From JADGGV01 sp035715725 (GTDB lineage Bacteria > Gemmatimonadota > Gemmatimonadetes > Longimicrobiales > RSA9): a stretch of DNA of 27,141 nucleotides. The notes under the pieces were generated by a model. It saw nothing but the letters and a program-made list of their open reading frames with translations, made no database searches and was not told where the DNA came from. Position numbers and translations under genes: made by a program. Position 1 is the first letter of the stretch. Each line of letters begins with the position of its first letter. This document shows positions 1 through 8,820 of the stretch, one piece after another. Where the stretch lies: NCBI GenBank assembly GCA_035715725.1, contig DASTKT010000152.1, positions 1 to 27,141 of the forward strand, given 5' to 3'.

Positions 1-1577
1 ACCTCCGACACCGCGACCACGTACGGCGGCAGATACGCGCCCGTGAGGCGGACGGCGCGGTCGGCGCCGGAGGCGATCTGGGTGGTCCAGCCGCCGGTCT
101 GGTCGTGGACGCGGACGACCCAGAAGCGGGGCACGACGGAGTCCGTGGGGGCGACGTGGAGGACGTAGCCCTCGTCGTCGCCGGCGTCGTCGAGCGAGAC
201 GCTCGGGGCGGCGGGCTTCGCGGCGCCGAGCCAGGGGGACTCGGGGACGAGCGCGGGCTCGTCGTAGACGCGGCGGAGCCGGTCGGCGATGCCGCCGGCG
301 TTGTCCATGAGCGCGCTGGCGCTGAAGTGGATGTTGCCGGAGGCGCCCTCGGAGCGGCGGGTCAGGTCGACCTGGCGGACGATCTCGTCGGCGGACCAGG
401 CGGAGGGGCCGCGCCCACCCACGCGGCTCGTGAAGTTGCCCGGCCAGAGGTGGCGCGCGTGGGCGTTCTGCTCCTCCCACCACTCGAGCAGCGTGGTATA
501 GCGCTGCCGGGGCGCGTCCACCTTCCAGTAGAGCTGCGGGGCGAGGTAGTCGAGCCAGCCGTTGTTCAGCCACTTCTTGGAGTCGGCGAAGATCTCCGTG
601 TAGGAGTCGAGGCCGTCGACGCCGCGGGGGCTGCCGGGGCGCCAGATGCCGAACGGCGAGATGCCGAACTTGACCCAGGGCTTCGTCGCCTTGATGGCGT
701 CGTAGAGCTGGCGGACGAGGGCGTTGACGTTCTCGCGGCGCCAGTCGTCGCGGGCGAGGTCGCCGCCCTGGTCGCGGTAGCGCCGGTAGGTGGCGTCGTC
801 GGGGAACGGCAGGTACTTCCCGTTCCGGCCGCGCTCGAGGTACGGGTAGAAGTAGTCGTCGATCTGGACGCCGTCGATGTCGTAGCGGCGGACGACGTCG
901 ATGACGACCTGCATGGCGTGGGAGCGCGTCTCCGTGAGCCCGGGATCGAGCCAGAGGTAGCTGCCGTAGCGGCGCACCAGCTCGGGGTGCGTGCGCGTGA
1001 TGTGCGTCGGCGCCGCATGCCAGCGCGGCGATGTGTACCCGGCGCGGTACGGGTTGAACCAGGCGTGCAGCTCGAGGCCGCGCTTGTGCGCCTCCTGCAC
1101 CGCGAACGCGAGCGGGTCCCAGCGCGGCTCCGGCGCTCTCCCCTGCTCCCCGGTCAGCCAGTGGGACCACGGCTCGAGCGACGACTCGTAGAACGCATCC
1201 GCCGCCGGCCGCACCTGGAAGATGATCGCGTTCAGGTGGAGCGCGGCCGCGCGGTCGAGGATCCTGAGGAGCTGCGCCTGCTGCTGCGCCGTCGGCAGCC
1301 CGGGGCGCGACGGCCAGTCCATGTTCTCCACCGTGGCCACCCACACGCCGCGGAACTCCCGCGCCATGACCGGGAGCGGCGCGGGGAGCCGGACCGGCGG
1401 CGGCGCCTCGAGGGACGGTGGCGTCGCCGGCACCGGCCTCCCGAGCGGGACCGGCGCCGGCTTGGCCGGCGGCGGCGCGGTCCGCGAGCACGTCGCGAGG
1501 AGGAACGTCGACACGATCGACGCGGCCGTCCGCAGCCCGCTCGGGGCCGCGTACCCTTGCCGGGGCGGCGCGCTCAT
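1..1577 (-). CDS. GHL10/DUF187-family glycoside hydrolase-like protein, YngK-like (C-terminus outside window)
   Basis: The gene runs off the left edge; 525 codons are visible. The N-terminus has a weak export signal with a hydrophobic run ending FLLATC (Cys30). This looks like a lipoprotein signal, but Thr at -1 is atypical for a lipobox. A Pro/Ala-rich linker follows (about 33-70). The GHL10 (family-10-like glycosyl hydrolase) barrel begins at about residue 72 with REFRGVWVATVENMDWP. Later family hallmarks are HLNAIIFQVRPAADAFY (114-130), HAWFNPYR (171-178), DIDGVQIDDYFYP (233-245), KFGISPFGIWRPGS and LAPQLYW. The family is predicted to act on cell-wall or extracellular polysaccharide, but its substrate is generally unknown. 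The final visible part looks like the start of a beta-sandwich module. The ATG overlaps the upstream ftsB-like stop by 4 nt (ATGA), so it is probably translationally coupled in an eno-ftsB-GHL10 operon. Family assignment is confident; the substrate is not known. Confidence 0.88.
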   Translation of the reverse strand, partial: MSAPPRQGYAAPSGLRTAASIVSTFLLATCSRTAPPPAKPAPVPLGRPVPATPPSLEAPPPVRLPAPLPVMAREFRGVWVATVENMDWPSRPGLPTAQQQAQLLRILDRAAALHLNAIIFQVRPAADAFYESSLEPWSHWLTGEQGRAPEPRWDPLAFAVQEAHKRGLELHAWFNPYRAGYTSPRWHAAPTHITRTHPELVRRYGSYLWLDPGLTETRSHAMQVVIDVVRRYDIDGVQIDDYFYPYLERGRNGKYLPFPDDATYRRYRDQGGDLARDDWRRENVNALVRQLYDAIKATKPWVKFGISPFGIWRPGSPRGVDGLDSYTEIFADSKKWLNNGWLDYLAPQLYWKVDAPRQRYTTLLEWWEEQNAHARHLWPGNFTSRVGGRGPSAWSADEIVRQVDLTRRSEGASGNIHFSASALMDNAGGIADRLRRVYDEPALVPESPWLGAAKPAAPSVSLDDAGDDEGYVLHVAPTDSVVPRFWVVRVHDQTGGWTTQIASGADRAVRLTGAYLPPYVVAVSE

Positions 1578-2065
1578 GGCCGCCGGCGCGCCGCCGGGCG
1601 CACGACGCCGCGGAAGTCGTTGCCGGCCTTCGCCGGCGCGGCGAAGCGGGTGGGCGTCCGGGCCGGCCCCCGGGCCTGGCGGGCGCCGCGCGGCAGCGGC
1701 GCCGGCACCGGCGCCGATGACGGCGCCCGCGGCGCGGGCTCCGGCCGGGTCGCCGGTGGCACCGCGCTGTCCGCCGCGGCCGGAGCGGCCGCGGACCCGC
1801 CGGCGAAGCGGTAGAGCCGCTCGCCGGCGCGGATCAGGCCGTACTTCTCGCGCGCGATGCGCTCGAGCGTGGCGCTGTCCTTCTCGAGGGAGTCCGCCCG
1901 CGCCTCCAGCCGCTTGACCTCCGCGCGGGTCGAATCGAGCTGCTCCATCTCCTTCTCCCGCTCCTTCTCCAACCGGCGCACGTCGAGGAGCGAGTACTCG
2001 CCGCCGAAGACGGCGAAGTACCCGGCCACGCCGGCGACGGCGGCCAGCACCCAGCGCAGCTTCAA
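1574..2065 (-). CDS. ftsB: FtsB/DivIC-family septum formation initiator protein
   Basis: A 163-residue single-pass membrane protein. It has a short cytoplasmic N-terminus, a transmembrane helix at about 5-20, a coiled coil at about 28-66 (LEKEREKEMEQLDSTRAEVKRL and onward), and the DivIC-type segment ERIAREKYGLIRAGE at 68-82. Family members bridge FtsL and FtsQ/DivIB in the divisome. The location next to enolase is common for this family. The start is TTG at 2065, whose TTGA overlaps the enolase stop by 4 nt. Upstream in-frame starts would lie inside enolase. The tail after about residue 88 is unusual: some 75 residues rich in Ala, Pro and Arg with no recognisable domain. That makes the protein longer than the usual 90-110 residues. 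Confidence 0.85.
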   Translation of the reverse strand: MKLRWVLAAVAGVAGYFAVFGGEYSLLDVRRLEKEREKEMEQLDSTRAEVKRLEARADSLEKDSATLERIAREKYGLIRAGERLYRFAGGSAAAPAAADSAVPPATRPEPAPRAPSSAPVPAPLPRGARQARGPARTPTRFAAPAKAGNDFRGVVRPAARRRP

Positions 2066-3333
2066 AACGCGGCTCTCCCCAGGAAGTCGGCGGCGGACGC
2101 GAGGTCCTCGTCGATGCGGAGGAGCTGGTTGTACTTCGCGATGCGGTCGGTCCGGCTCGCGCTCCCGGTCTTGATCTGACCGCTGCGCGTGGCGACGGCG
2201 AGGTCGGCGATGAAGGTGTCCTCGGTCTCGCCGGACCGGTGGCTGATGATGAAGTTGTAGCCGTTGCGGCGGGCCAGATCGATGGCCTCGAGGGTCTCCG
2301 TGACACTACCGATCTGGTTGAGCTTGATGAGGATGGCGTTCGCGGCGCCGAGCTCGATCCCCTTCGCCAGCACGGCGGCGTTCGTGACGAACAGGTCGTC
2401 GCCGACGAGCTGCACGCGGTCGCCGATCGTCTCGGTGAGCTTGACCCAGCCGTCCCAGTCGTTCTCCGCCAGCCCGTCCTCGATCGAGACGATCGGGTAC
2501 TTCTCGACCCAGCTCCGCCAGAAGTCGATCATCTCGTCGGACGTCTTCCGCTCGCCCGTCGACTTCTTGAAGACGTAGGCGCCGTCCTGGTAGAACTCGC
2601 TCGCCGCCGGATCGAGCGCGAGCAGGATCTCCTCGCCCGCGCGGTAGCCGGCCTTGTCGATCGCCTCGAGGATGACCTCGACGGCCTCCTCGTTGGAGGC
2701 GAGGTCGGGGGCGAAGCCGCCCTCGTCGCCTACCGCCGTGCTCTTCCCCTGCTTCGCCAGCACCTTCTTGAGCGAGTGGAAGATCTCGACGCCGGCGCGC
2801 AGCGCGTCCGGGAACGCGTCGAAGCCGACCGGCACGATCATGAACTCCTGGAAGTCGACGTTGTTCGCCGCGTGCGCGCCGCCGTTCAGGATGTTCATGA
2901 GCGGCACGGGGAGCAGGTTCGCGTGCACGCCGCCGAGGTAGCGGTAGAGCGGCAGCCCGCTCTCCTCGGCCGCCGCGCGCGCCGCCGCCATCGACACCGA
3001 CAGGATCGCGTTCGCGCCCAGGCTCGACTTGTTCTCCGTCCCATCCAGCTCGACCATCGTCCGGTCCAGCGCCACCTGGTCCAGCGCATCGAGCCCGATG
3101 ACCTCCGGCGCGATCCGGTCGTTGACGTTGGCGACGGCGCCGAGCACGCCCTTCCCGCCGTAACGCTCGTCGCCGTCGCGCAGCTCCAGCGCCTCGCCCT
3201 CCCCGGTGGACGCGCCGCTCGGCACCGCCGCGCGGCCCGTGGCGCCACTCTCGAGAAGGACTTCCGCTTCGACGGTCGGGTTGCCGCGCGAATCCAGGAT
3301 CTCGCGGGCGGTCACACTGATGATGGCGGACAT
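2062..3333 (-). CDS. eno: Enolase (phosphopyruvate hydratase)
   Basis: A 423-residue full-length enolase that interconverts 2-phosphoglycerate and phosphoenolpyruvate in glycolysis. The N-terminal domain starts with the typical SVTAREILDSRGNPTVE. By family alignment the catalytic residues are present: general acid/base Glu204 in VGDEGGFAPD and Lys337 in LIKLNQIGS. The magnesium ligands are also present: Asp241 in LALDPAASEF, Glu285 in SIEDGLAE and Asp312 in VGDDLF. SHRSGETED (365-373) is intact. I chose ATG 3333 because it gives the standard N-terminus; the open frame continues upstream into GC-rich non-coding sequence but has no family homology there. No clear Shine-Dalgarno sequence precedes it. 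It heads the eno-ftsB-GHL10 run. Confidence 0.97.
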   Translation of the reverse strand: MSAIISVTAREILDSRGNPTVEAEVLLESGATGRAAVPSGASTGEGEALELRDGDERYGGKGVLGAVANVNDRIAPEVIGLDALDQVALDRTMVELDGTENKSSLGANAILSVSMAAARAAAEESGLPLYRYLGGVHANLLPVPLMNILNGGAHAANNVDFQEFMIVPVGFDAFPDALRAGVEIFHSLKKVLAKQGKSTAVGDEGGFAPDLASNEEAVEVILEAIDKAGYRAGEEILLALDPAASEFYQDGAYVFKKSTGERKTSDEMIDFWRSWVEKYPIVSIEDGLAENDWDGWVKLTETIGDRVQLVGDDLFVTNAAVLAKGIELGAANAILIKLNQIGSVTETLEAIDLARRNGYNFIISHRSGETEDTFIADLAVATRSGQIKTGSASRTDRIAKYNQLLRIDEDLASAADFLGRAAF

Positions 3334-3692
3334 CGGGATGGTCGGGTCGGAGAAACGAAAGACGGCTCGGTAAGTACGTTTAACGTGCGCGGTTTCGCCG
3401 GGCCGCGCAACCCCTGTCCGGGCCTGGCGCGGCGCTGCGCCGCCTCCCCTGCACGCAGGCGCTCGACCCGTCGGATCCGAACGAGGAAGGAGAGCCCGGG
3501 GAGGCCGAGAGGTCCGTCGCTCTCGACCGGGCCGAAGCCCACCGCACGCGGCGGCTCCCCGGGCAACACTGCGGATCCTGGAAGTGAGGCCCCGGCCCGA
3601 ACGCCGCGAGGCGCCGTGCCGGAACCGAAACGGATGGCGGTGCAGGTTTCGGGCCCGCGGCGGGGACCGCGAGGCCGGCGCTCCGGCCGCCG
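3334..3692. other. 359-bp intergenic region between plsC and enolase
   Basis: I see no convincing gene here. On the minus strand the least GC-rich patch (about 3368-3385, reading TTAAACGTACTTA) lies some 40 nt upstream of the enolase start. It is the likeliest place for an enolase promoter, but I could not fit a good -35/-10 pair at normal spacing. A hairpin with a 6-bp stem, GGCCGG and CCGGCC around a 4-nt loop (3673-3688), sits 5 nt past the plsC stop. It could assist termination but has no U-tract. A minus-strand frame through most of this stretch has only low-complexity composition and overlaps the enolase start, so I do not call it. Confidence 0.5.
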
Positions 3693-4421
3693 TCAGCTCC
3701 GCCCGACTCGCGCGTCCGGCCGGGACCGCAGCTCGTCGATGCGCGAGCGCACCTCGGCCATCAGCTCGTCGCGCGTCGACTCGTCGTAGTCGGAGGTGTG
3801 GATGGGCGCGCCGAAGCGGACCACGATCGGCCCGGAGCGGACGCGGAACGCGCCCTTCGGGAGGATGCGGCGGGTGCCGAGGATGCCGACGGGGACGATG
3901 TCCACGCCGTTGTGGAGCGCGAGCATGAACGCGCCCTTCTTGAACGGCAGCATCTCGCCGCCGGGGCCGCGGGTGCCCTCGGGGAAGATGACGACGGAGC
4001 TGTTGTCCTCGCGGATCAGGCGGCCGGCCTGGTCCAGCGAGCGGATCGCGGAGGCCCTGTCCCCGCGGTCGACGGAGACGTGGCCGGCCGCCTTCCAGGC
4101 GGTGCCGAAGATCGGGATGCGCTCCAGCTCCTTCTTGGCGACGAAGCGGTAGCGCTTGGGGATCCTCGCGGCCAGCGCGAAGACGTCGTACCACGAGACG
4201 TGGTTGCTGGCGAAGACCTGCGGCTCGTCGAGGTGGACGTTCTCGAGCCCCTCGACGTGGACGGGCGTGCCGCTGGCCCAGAGCATCCAGCGGGCCCAGG
4301 CGTGGGAGGCGAAGTCGTAGACGCGCCCCTTCACGCCGAGCAGCGCGCTGACGATGACCATCGTCCCGAGCAGGACGGTGGAAACGAGGAGGTTGAAGCC
4401 GACCCAGAGTGAACGAATCAC
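3693..4421 (-). CDS. plsC: 1-acyl-sn-glycerol-3-phosphate acyltransferase (PlsC/LPLAT family)
   Basis: A 242-residue membrane-associated acyltransferase that would convert lysophosphatidic acid to phosphatidic acid in phospholipid synthesis. A hydrophobic N-terminal segment (about 8-30) anchors it. The catalytic HX4D box is NHVSWYD (His74, Asp79). FPEGTR (146-151) is the substrate-phosphate-binding block, followed by PFKKGAFMLA and the IVPVGI strand. I chose the GTG at 4421. It overlaps the thiL stop as GTGA (4 nt) and gives the usual short N-terminus (IRSLWVGFNLLVSTVLL). A longer reading would run backwards through thiL. It appears to be the last gene of a nnr-propeller-thiL-plsC run. Specificity within the LPLAT superfamily cannot be fixed from motifs alone. 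Confidence 0.92.
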   Translation of the reverse strand: MIRSLWVGFNLLVSTVLLGTMVIVSALLGVKGRVYDFASHAWARWMLWASGTPVHVEGLENVHLDEPQVFASNHVSWYDVFALAARIPKRYRFVAKKELERIPIFGTAWKAAGHVSVDRGDRASAIRSLDQAGRLIREDNSSVVIFPEGTRGPGGEMLPFKKGAFMLALHNGVDIVPVGILGTRRILPKGAFRVRSGPIVVRFGAPIHTSDYDESTRDELMAEVRSRIDELRSRPDARVGRS

Positions 4422-5425
4422 GTCTCGCCGTCCTGGAAGTGGCGGTACCCCTGGATGTCGAGCGGGCGAAGCGTGCCATCGCCGGCTCGGGCGACGACGC
4501 CCTCCCCTTCCCTCGCCTCGCCGATCCGGGTCAGCCGGACGCCGAGCTCCGCCTCGAGCGCGGGCGCCAGCGGCGCCACGGCGCCGGGCGCGGCGGCGAA
4601 GACCAGCTCGTAGTCCTCGCCCCCGCCGAGCGCGAGCCGGAGCGCCGCCTCGCGGTCCCGCGTCGCCTCGAGCGCCGCGGCGGAGACCGGCACCCGCTCC
4701 GGCTCGAGCACGACCTGCACCGCGCTCGCCACGGCCAGATGGCGCAGGTCTCCGGCCAGTCCGTCGGAGAGGTCGAGCATCGCGTGCGGGAGCCCGCGTC
4801 CCGCGAGCCAGCGCGCCTCGCGCACGCGCGGCCGCGGCCGCGCGAACGCCTCCCGCGCGCCGGCCGCCGGCTCCTCCCCCCGGCGCCACGCCGCGACGGC
4901 GGCGGCGGCCGCGCCCAGCTCGCCCGTGACCCACAGCTCGTCGCCGGGGAGAGCGCCGGCGCGCAGCACGGGCTCGCGCGCCTCGCCCAGCACGACCACG
5001 TCGAGGAAGATCGGCCCCGGCGAGCGCGTCAGGTCCCCGCCGAGCACGGCGGCGCCGACGGAGTCCGCCGCGCGCCGCGCGCCGGCCATGAGCGCGGGGC
5101 CCAGCTCCGCGTCGGCATCCGCCAGCGCGAGCGTGGCCAGGATGCCGATCGGCCGCGCGGCCATGGCGGCCAGGTCGCTCAGCGCCGCCGCGGCGGCGCG
5201 GTACCCGATCTCCTCGGGGGAGAGCCAGGCGCGGCGGAAGTGCACGTCCTCGACGGAGGCATCGGCGCTGACCACGATGCCGGTGCCGAGCACGACGGCG
5301 GCGTCGTCGCCCGGACCGACGGAAACGTCCGCGCGGGACACGGGCGGCCCGGCGGCGAGGAAGCGCCGGATCAGGTCGAATTCGGCGCCGTCGCCGAGGC
5401 GGATGTTGCGGGTAGGCGGACCCAT
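4418..5425 (-). CDS. thiL: Thiamine-monophosphate kinase
   Basis: A 335-residue ThiL that phosphorylates thiamine monophosphate to thiamine diphosphate using ATP. It belongs to the PurM/AIR-synthase-like fold. Motifs in order: LGDGAEFDLIRRF (10-22), metal and ATP site GPGDDAAV (37-44), SVEDVHF (57-63), LSDLAAMAA (82-90), GGDLT (129-133), DLSDGL (218-223) and GGGEDYEL (267-274). All the Asp residues expected to hold magnesium are present. It starts at ATG 5425, 19 nt after the upstream propeller gene stops, and overlaps plsC by 4 nt. No other thiamine gene is in the window, and I see no TPP riboswitch in the 19-nt gap, so it is probably expressed as part of the operon rather than regulated by thiamine here. 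Confidence 0.96.
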   Translation of the reverse strand: MGPPTRNIRLGDGAEFDLIRRFLAAGPPVSRADVSVGPGDDAAVVLGTGIVVSADASVEDVHFRRAWLSPEEIGYRAAAAALSDLAAMAARPIGILATLALADADAELGPALMAGARRAADSVGAAVLGGDLTRSPGPIFLDVVVLGEAREPVLRAGALPGDELWVTGELGAAAAAVAAWRRGEEPAAGAREAFARPRPRVREARWLAGRGLPHAMLDLSDGLAGDLRHLAVASAVQVVLEPERVPVSAAALEATRDREAALRLALGGGEDYELVFAAAPGAVAPLAPALEAELGVRLTRIGEAREGEGVVARAGDGTLRPLDIQGYRHFQDGET

Positions 5426-5444
5426 CGGGCGTGGGGCGGGCCGT

Positions 5445-7172
5445 TCAGCGCCAGCGGAGCCGCAGCGCGCCGGCGGGCGTGGCGGCCCAGACGTCGTCGC
5501 CCCGGGGGAGCACGGACCAGACCGGGCCAGCCGGGAGATCGGCGCCGACCGTGTAGGAGGTCCAGATCTGCGAGGCCGGGTCGAAGTGGGCGATGCCGCG
5601 TGCGCCGGCCACCCAGAGCTGGCCGTCGTCGCTCGCCAAGCTGGTCGGCCGGCCGATGCTGCCGAGCGTCGGGTCGCGGACCACGAGCCAGTTCGCGCCG
5701 TCGAAGCGGTAGAGCGCGTCGGACGTCACGGCCCAGACCGCCCCGGCGACGGGCGCGGCCGCCAGCACCCGGCCACGCAGCGCCGCGTGGTTCTCCGTTC
5801 CCGGTGCCACGAGCGGCGTCGGCAGGAGTGCCGGCCCGGCGGTCGTGGTCGTCGCGGCGGCGGGCGCAGGCCGGGCGGTGGAGTCCGCCGTGGCGCCGTC
5901 GCGCTCCGCGGCCGGCGGCCGGGCCGGAGCGGTCGGCGTGCCGGCGGCGGACGCGGCCGGGATGACCCACAGCCCGGCGTCGCTCGAGATCCAGAGCGTG
6001 TCGCCGGACAGCGCGAGGTGCGCCACGGCGTGGCCGGCGAGCACGGCCGGCGCCCTCACGCGGCCGTCGTCGCCGACGAGCGCGAGGCCGCGCCGGGTCC
6101 CGGCCCAGACCCCGTCCGCCGCCGGAGCCAGCGCGGCGACGGCGTCGGCGGGGAGGCCGTCGCTCTCCTCGATGCGCTGGAAGCGGCCGCGCTCGCGGTC
6201 GAGGCGGTAGAGCCCGTCGGCGGCGCCGAACCAGACGGCGGCGGCGGTGGGGAGCACCCGGCTCACGGCGCCGGCGGGCGCGTTGTCCAGGTCCGGCTCC
6301 CACGTGCGCCAGCTCTGCAGGTCGGCGGAGGCGCGCGTCACGCCGCGGCCCGGGCCGCGGCCGTCGGCGCCGAACCAGAGCGCGTCGTCGTCGGCCGCCA
6401 CACTGGCCACGCCGAACGAGGGGACGCCAAAGCGCAGCCACTCCGGCTGCATGGTGCGGGAGTCGAAGCGGGCGACGTTGCCGCCGTCGGTGCCGACCCA
6501 GTACGTGGCCGGCACATCCGCGCCGATGATCGCGGTGATCGGCCAGCGGCGGCCGCGCTCGTCGAGGGAGAGCGTGCCGAGCGCGGAGCGGAGGTACGGA
6601 TCCGCCTGGAGCAGCGCCGCGGCGCCGGACCCCGGGCTCCCGAGCCCGGGCGGCACCTGGCCGGGCCCGACGGGCTCGAGCAGCAGCGAGCCCTGCCGCA
6701 GCCGCAGCCACCCGCCGGGCGCGGCGAAGTAGAGGTCGCCCGAGCCGCCGGGGTCCATGACGATGCGGTGGATCGGTGCCGCCGGGCTCGTCGCCTTCCG
6801 GCTCCACTGCCCGAACGCGCCGCTGTACGTGTAGATGCCGCCGGTGCTGGTCGCCATCCACACGTCGTCGTGGAAGCGGTCGTAGGCGAGCGCGGTGGGC
6901 CGCTCCGCGGCGGGGAAGCCGTCCTCGACGGTCACCGGCACCGCCCAGCGCCGGCCGACGAAGTCGTAGACCTCGAGGCCGCCGTTCGTCGCCACGTACA
7001 GGTTGCGGAGGTCCGCGGCGAGGCCGTACGCATCCGCGAAGCGCGTCACCAGGACGCGCTCCTCCGGGCGCCACTGCCGCCCGCTCTGCGCGCGCGCCGC
7101 GCCGGCGGCCACGAAGCAGAGCGTGGACGCGAGCAGGACGACGCCGGATCTGCGGGCGGGAGCTCGGCTCAC
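5445..7172 (-). CDS. Secreted beta-propeller protein with two-component-regulator-type (Reg_prop) repeats
   Basis: A 575-residue protein with a cleavable signal peptide: basic N-terminus, hydrophobic VVLLASTLCFVAAG, then a site near AARA/QS at residue 28. The rest is built of repeated propeller blades with the recurring pattern of a W-aromatic strand plus G-D/GGLYRF. Examples are LYVATNGGLEVYDF, VWMATSTGGIYTY, LWFGADGRG, VWFGAADGLYRLD, VWAGTRRGLALV, LWISSDAGLWVI, VWAVTSDALYRFD, LWVAGARGIAHFD and VWAATPAGALRL. A Pro/Ala/Thr-rich insert divides the last two blade groups (about 400-455). Such blades are best known as sensor halves of hybrid two-component proteins, but no kinase, transmembrane anchor or output domain follows. 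It is therefore probably a free periplasmic or extracellular protein. The start is GTG 7172, preceded by GAGG at suitable spacing. Function unknown. Confidence 0.8.
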   Translation of the reverse strand: MSRAPARRSGVVLLASTLCFVAAGAARAQSGRQWRPEERVLVTRFADAYGLAADLRNLYVATNGGLEVYDFVGRRWAVPVTVEDGFPAAERPTALAYDRFHDDVWMATSTGGIYTYSGAFGQWSRKATSPAAPIHRIVMDPGGSGDLYFAAPGGWLRLRQGSLLLEPVGPGQVPPGLGSPGSGAAALLQADPYLRSALGTLSLDERGRRWPITAIIGADVPATYWVGTDGGNVARFDSRTMQPEWLRFGVPSFGVASVAADDDALWFGADGRGPGRGVTRASADLQSWRTWEPDLDNAPAGAVSRVLPTAAAVWFGAADGLYRLDRERGRFQRIEESDGLPADAVAALAPAADGVWAGTRRGLALVGDDGRVRAPAVLAGHAVAHLALSGDTLWISSDAGLWVIPAASAAGTPTAPARPPAAERDGATADSTARPAPAAATTTTAGPALLPTPLVAPGTENHAALRGRVLAAAPVAGAVWAVTSDALYRFDGANWLVVRDPTLGSIGRPTSLASDDGQLWVAGARGIAHFDPASQIWTSYTVGADLPAGPVWSVLPRGDDVWAATPAGALRLRWR

Positions 7173-7238
7173 GCGGGGCCTCGGTCGGTGTCGGGGTCTG
7201 CCTGGCGTACCCGGAAGTTTACGGTCAGGGTCCGCGCG

Positions 7239-8777
7239 CTACCAGCGGGGGGGCTGGTCGAAGCTCACGAAGGGGAGCCGGAACGGCGGCGTTCGCGCGC
7301 CCGGCCGGGCGAACGCCAGGTGCAGGTGGGCGGACACGTCCCGCGGCGAGAGCGAGCGGCCGCGCGCCGCCAGGTCCGCCGCGCGCCCCGCGAAGAAGAG
7401 CCCGACGCCGGCCGCGTCCCGCGCGGCGAGCCCCGCCGCCAGCAGCGCGCCGATCGTGCCGGAGAGCTGGTCCCCCATCCCGGCCGAGGCCACGTCGGAC
7501 GAGCCCGTCGTGTTCACCAGCAGCGGCGCGCCCGGCGCCGCGATCACCGAGGGCTGCCCCTTCAGCAGCACCACGCACCCGGTCCGCTCCGCCAGCTCGC
7601 GCGCCACGTCCGGCCGCCGCGCCACGATCTGCGCCACGCTCCCGCCCGTGAAGCGCGCCGCCTCGCCCGGATGCGGCGTGAGCACGATCGGCCGCCCGGC
7701 GGCGTGCGCGCGCAGCGCCTCCGGGTCGGCCGCCATCAGCGTGAGCGCGTCCGCGTCCAGCAGCGCCGGCTTCCCCGGCGTGGCCTCGAGCGCCGCCTCC
7801 AGCGCGCGCCGCGCGGCCGCGTCCTTCCCCATCCCCGGTCCGGCCACGAGCGCGTCCAAGCCCGGCGGCAATCCCGCCTCCCGGTCCACGAAGATCGTCT
7901 CCGGGACCACGGACTCGACGATCGCACGGTTCGCGGCCGCCGATGCGACGTGGACGAGCCCGGCGCCGGCCCGCACCGCCGCCTCCGCCGTGATCGCCGC
8001 CGCCCCGACCATCCCCTCCGACCCGGCCAGGACCAGCACGCGGCCGGACGTCCCCTTGTGCCCGCTCGGGTCCCGCGCCGGCCGCCGCGCCGCCGCCCAC
8101 CCCGGCGTGATCAGCTCGGCGCCGAACGCGCGCGCCGCGGCGGGCGGAAAGCCGATCTCCACGGCGACGAGCCGGCCGCACGCCCCGCGCGCCGGGTGCA
8201 GCATGAGCCCCAGCTTCGGCGACCCGAACGTCACCGTCACCTCGGCCTGCACCGCCTCCCCGGGGACGGCGCCGGTGGTCGCGTCCACGCCGGACGGCAG
8301 GTCCAGCGCCACCACCGGCCGGCCCGAGGCGTTGATCGCGCGGATCAGCGAGGCCGCGGGCTCCCGCGGCGCGCCGGCCGTGCCGGTGCCGAGGATCCCG
8401 TCCACGATCACGCCCGCCGCGGCGAACGACCCGGCGGCCTCCTCCGGCTTCAGCTCGGGAAGCTCGTATCCGTGGGAGGGGAACGGATCGGGGAGGCGCG
8501 AGCCCGCGCGCACGAACGCCACGTCCCGGCCCCACGCCCGCAGGCTCCGCAGCACCACGACCGCGTCCCCGCCGTTGTGCCCGCCGCCGACCGCCGCCAC
8601 CACCCGCCCCTCCGGGTAGAGCCGCTGGATCAGGAGCGCCGCGGAGCGGCCGGCGTCCTCCATCAGCACGCGCTCCGGGATGCCGGCCTCCGCGCGCGCC
8701 GCCCGGTCCTGCTCGGCCGATTCCGCCGCCGTCGGCAGCGGCACCGCCGGCCAGCCGTACACATCGGCGTGCCTCAT
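7239..8777 (-). CDS. nnr: Bifunctional NAD(P)H-hydrate repair enzyme (epimerase + ADP-dependent dehydratase)
   Basis: A 512-residue fusion that repairs damaged NADHX/NADPHX. The N-terminal YjeF_N epimerase domain (about 1-225) carries GGGHNGGDA (64-72; the usual form is GPGNNGGDG) and DLPSGVD (159-165). The C-terminal YjeF_C/CARKD domain (about 235-490) carries KGTSGRVLVLAGS (241-253), VAGPGMG (311-317), LTPHPGEAAR (366-375) and the nucleotide-site GMGD (433-436) with the expected Asp. The ATG at 8777 is preceded by GGAG about 9 nt upstream. It lies just downstream of the large hairpin at 8821-8860, so it probably begins a new transcription unit with the propeller protein, thiL and plsC behind it. 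Fused domain order and length match the common bacterial Nnr. Confidence 0.96.
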   Translation of the reverse strand: MRHADVYGWPAVPLPTAAESAEQDRAARAEAGIPERVLMEDAGRSAALLIQRLYPEGRVVAAVGGGHNGGDAVVVLRSLRAWGRDVAFVRAGSRLPDPFPSHGYELPELKPEEAAGSFAAAGVIVDGILGTGTAGAPREPAASLIRAINASGRPVVALDLPSGVDATTGAVPGEAVQAEVTVTFGSPKLGLMLHPARGACGRLVAVEIGFPPAAARAFGAELITPGWAAARRPARDPSGHKGTSGRVLVLAGSEGMVGAAAITAEAAVRAGAGLVHVASAAANRAIVESVVPETIFVDREAGLPPGLDALVAGPGMGKDAAARRALEAALEATPGKPALLDADALTLMAADPEALRAHAAGRPIVLTPHPGEAARFTGGSVAQIVARRPDVARELAERTGCVVLLKGQPSVIAAPGAPLLVNTTGSSDVASAGMGDQLSGTIGALLAAGLAARDAAGVGLFFAGRAADLAARGRSLSPRDVSAHLHLAFARPGARTPPFRLPFVSFDQPPRW

Positions 8778-8820
8778 CGTCCGGCTCCGCGAGGCCCGGC
8801 CGCACCGCTACGGAACGCAA

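Noticed and set aside
3312..3569. An 85-codon minus-strand frame upstream of enolase
   Set aside because: It overlaps the enolase start in another frame, has no recognisable motif and no ribosome binding site I can see.
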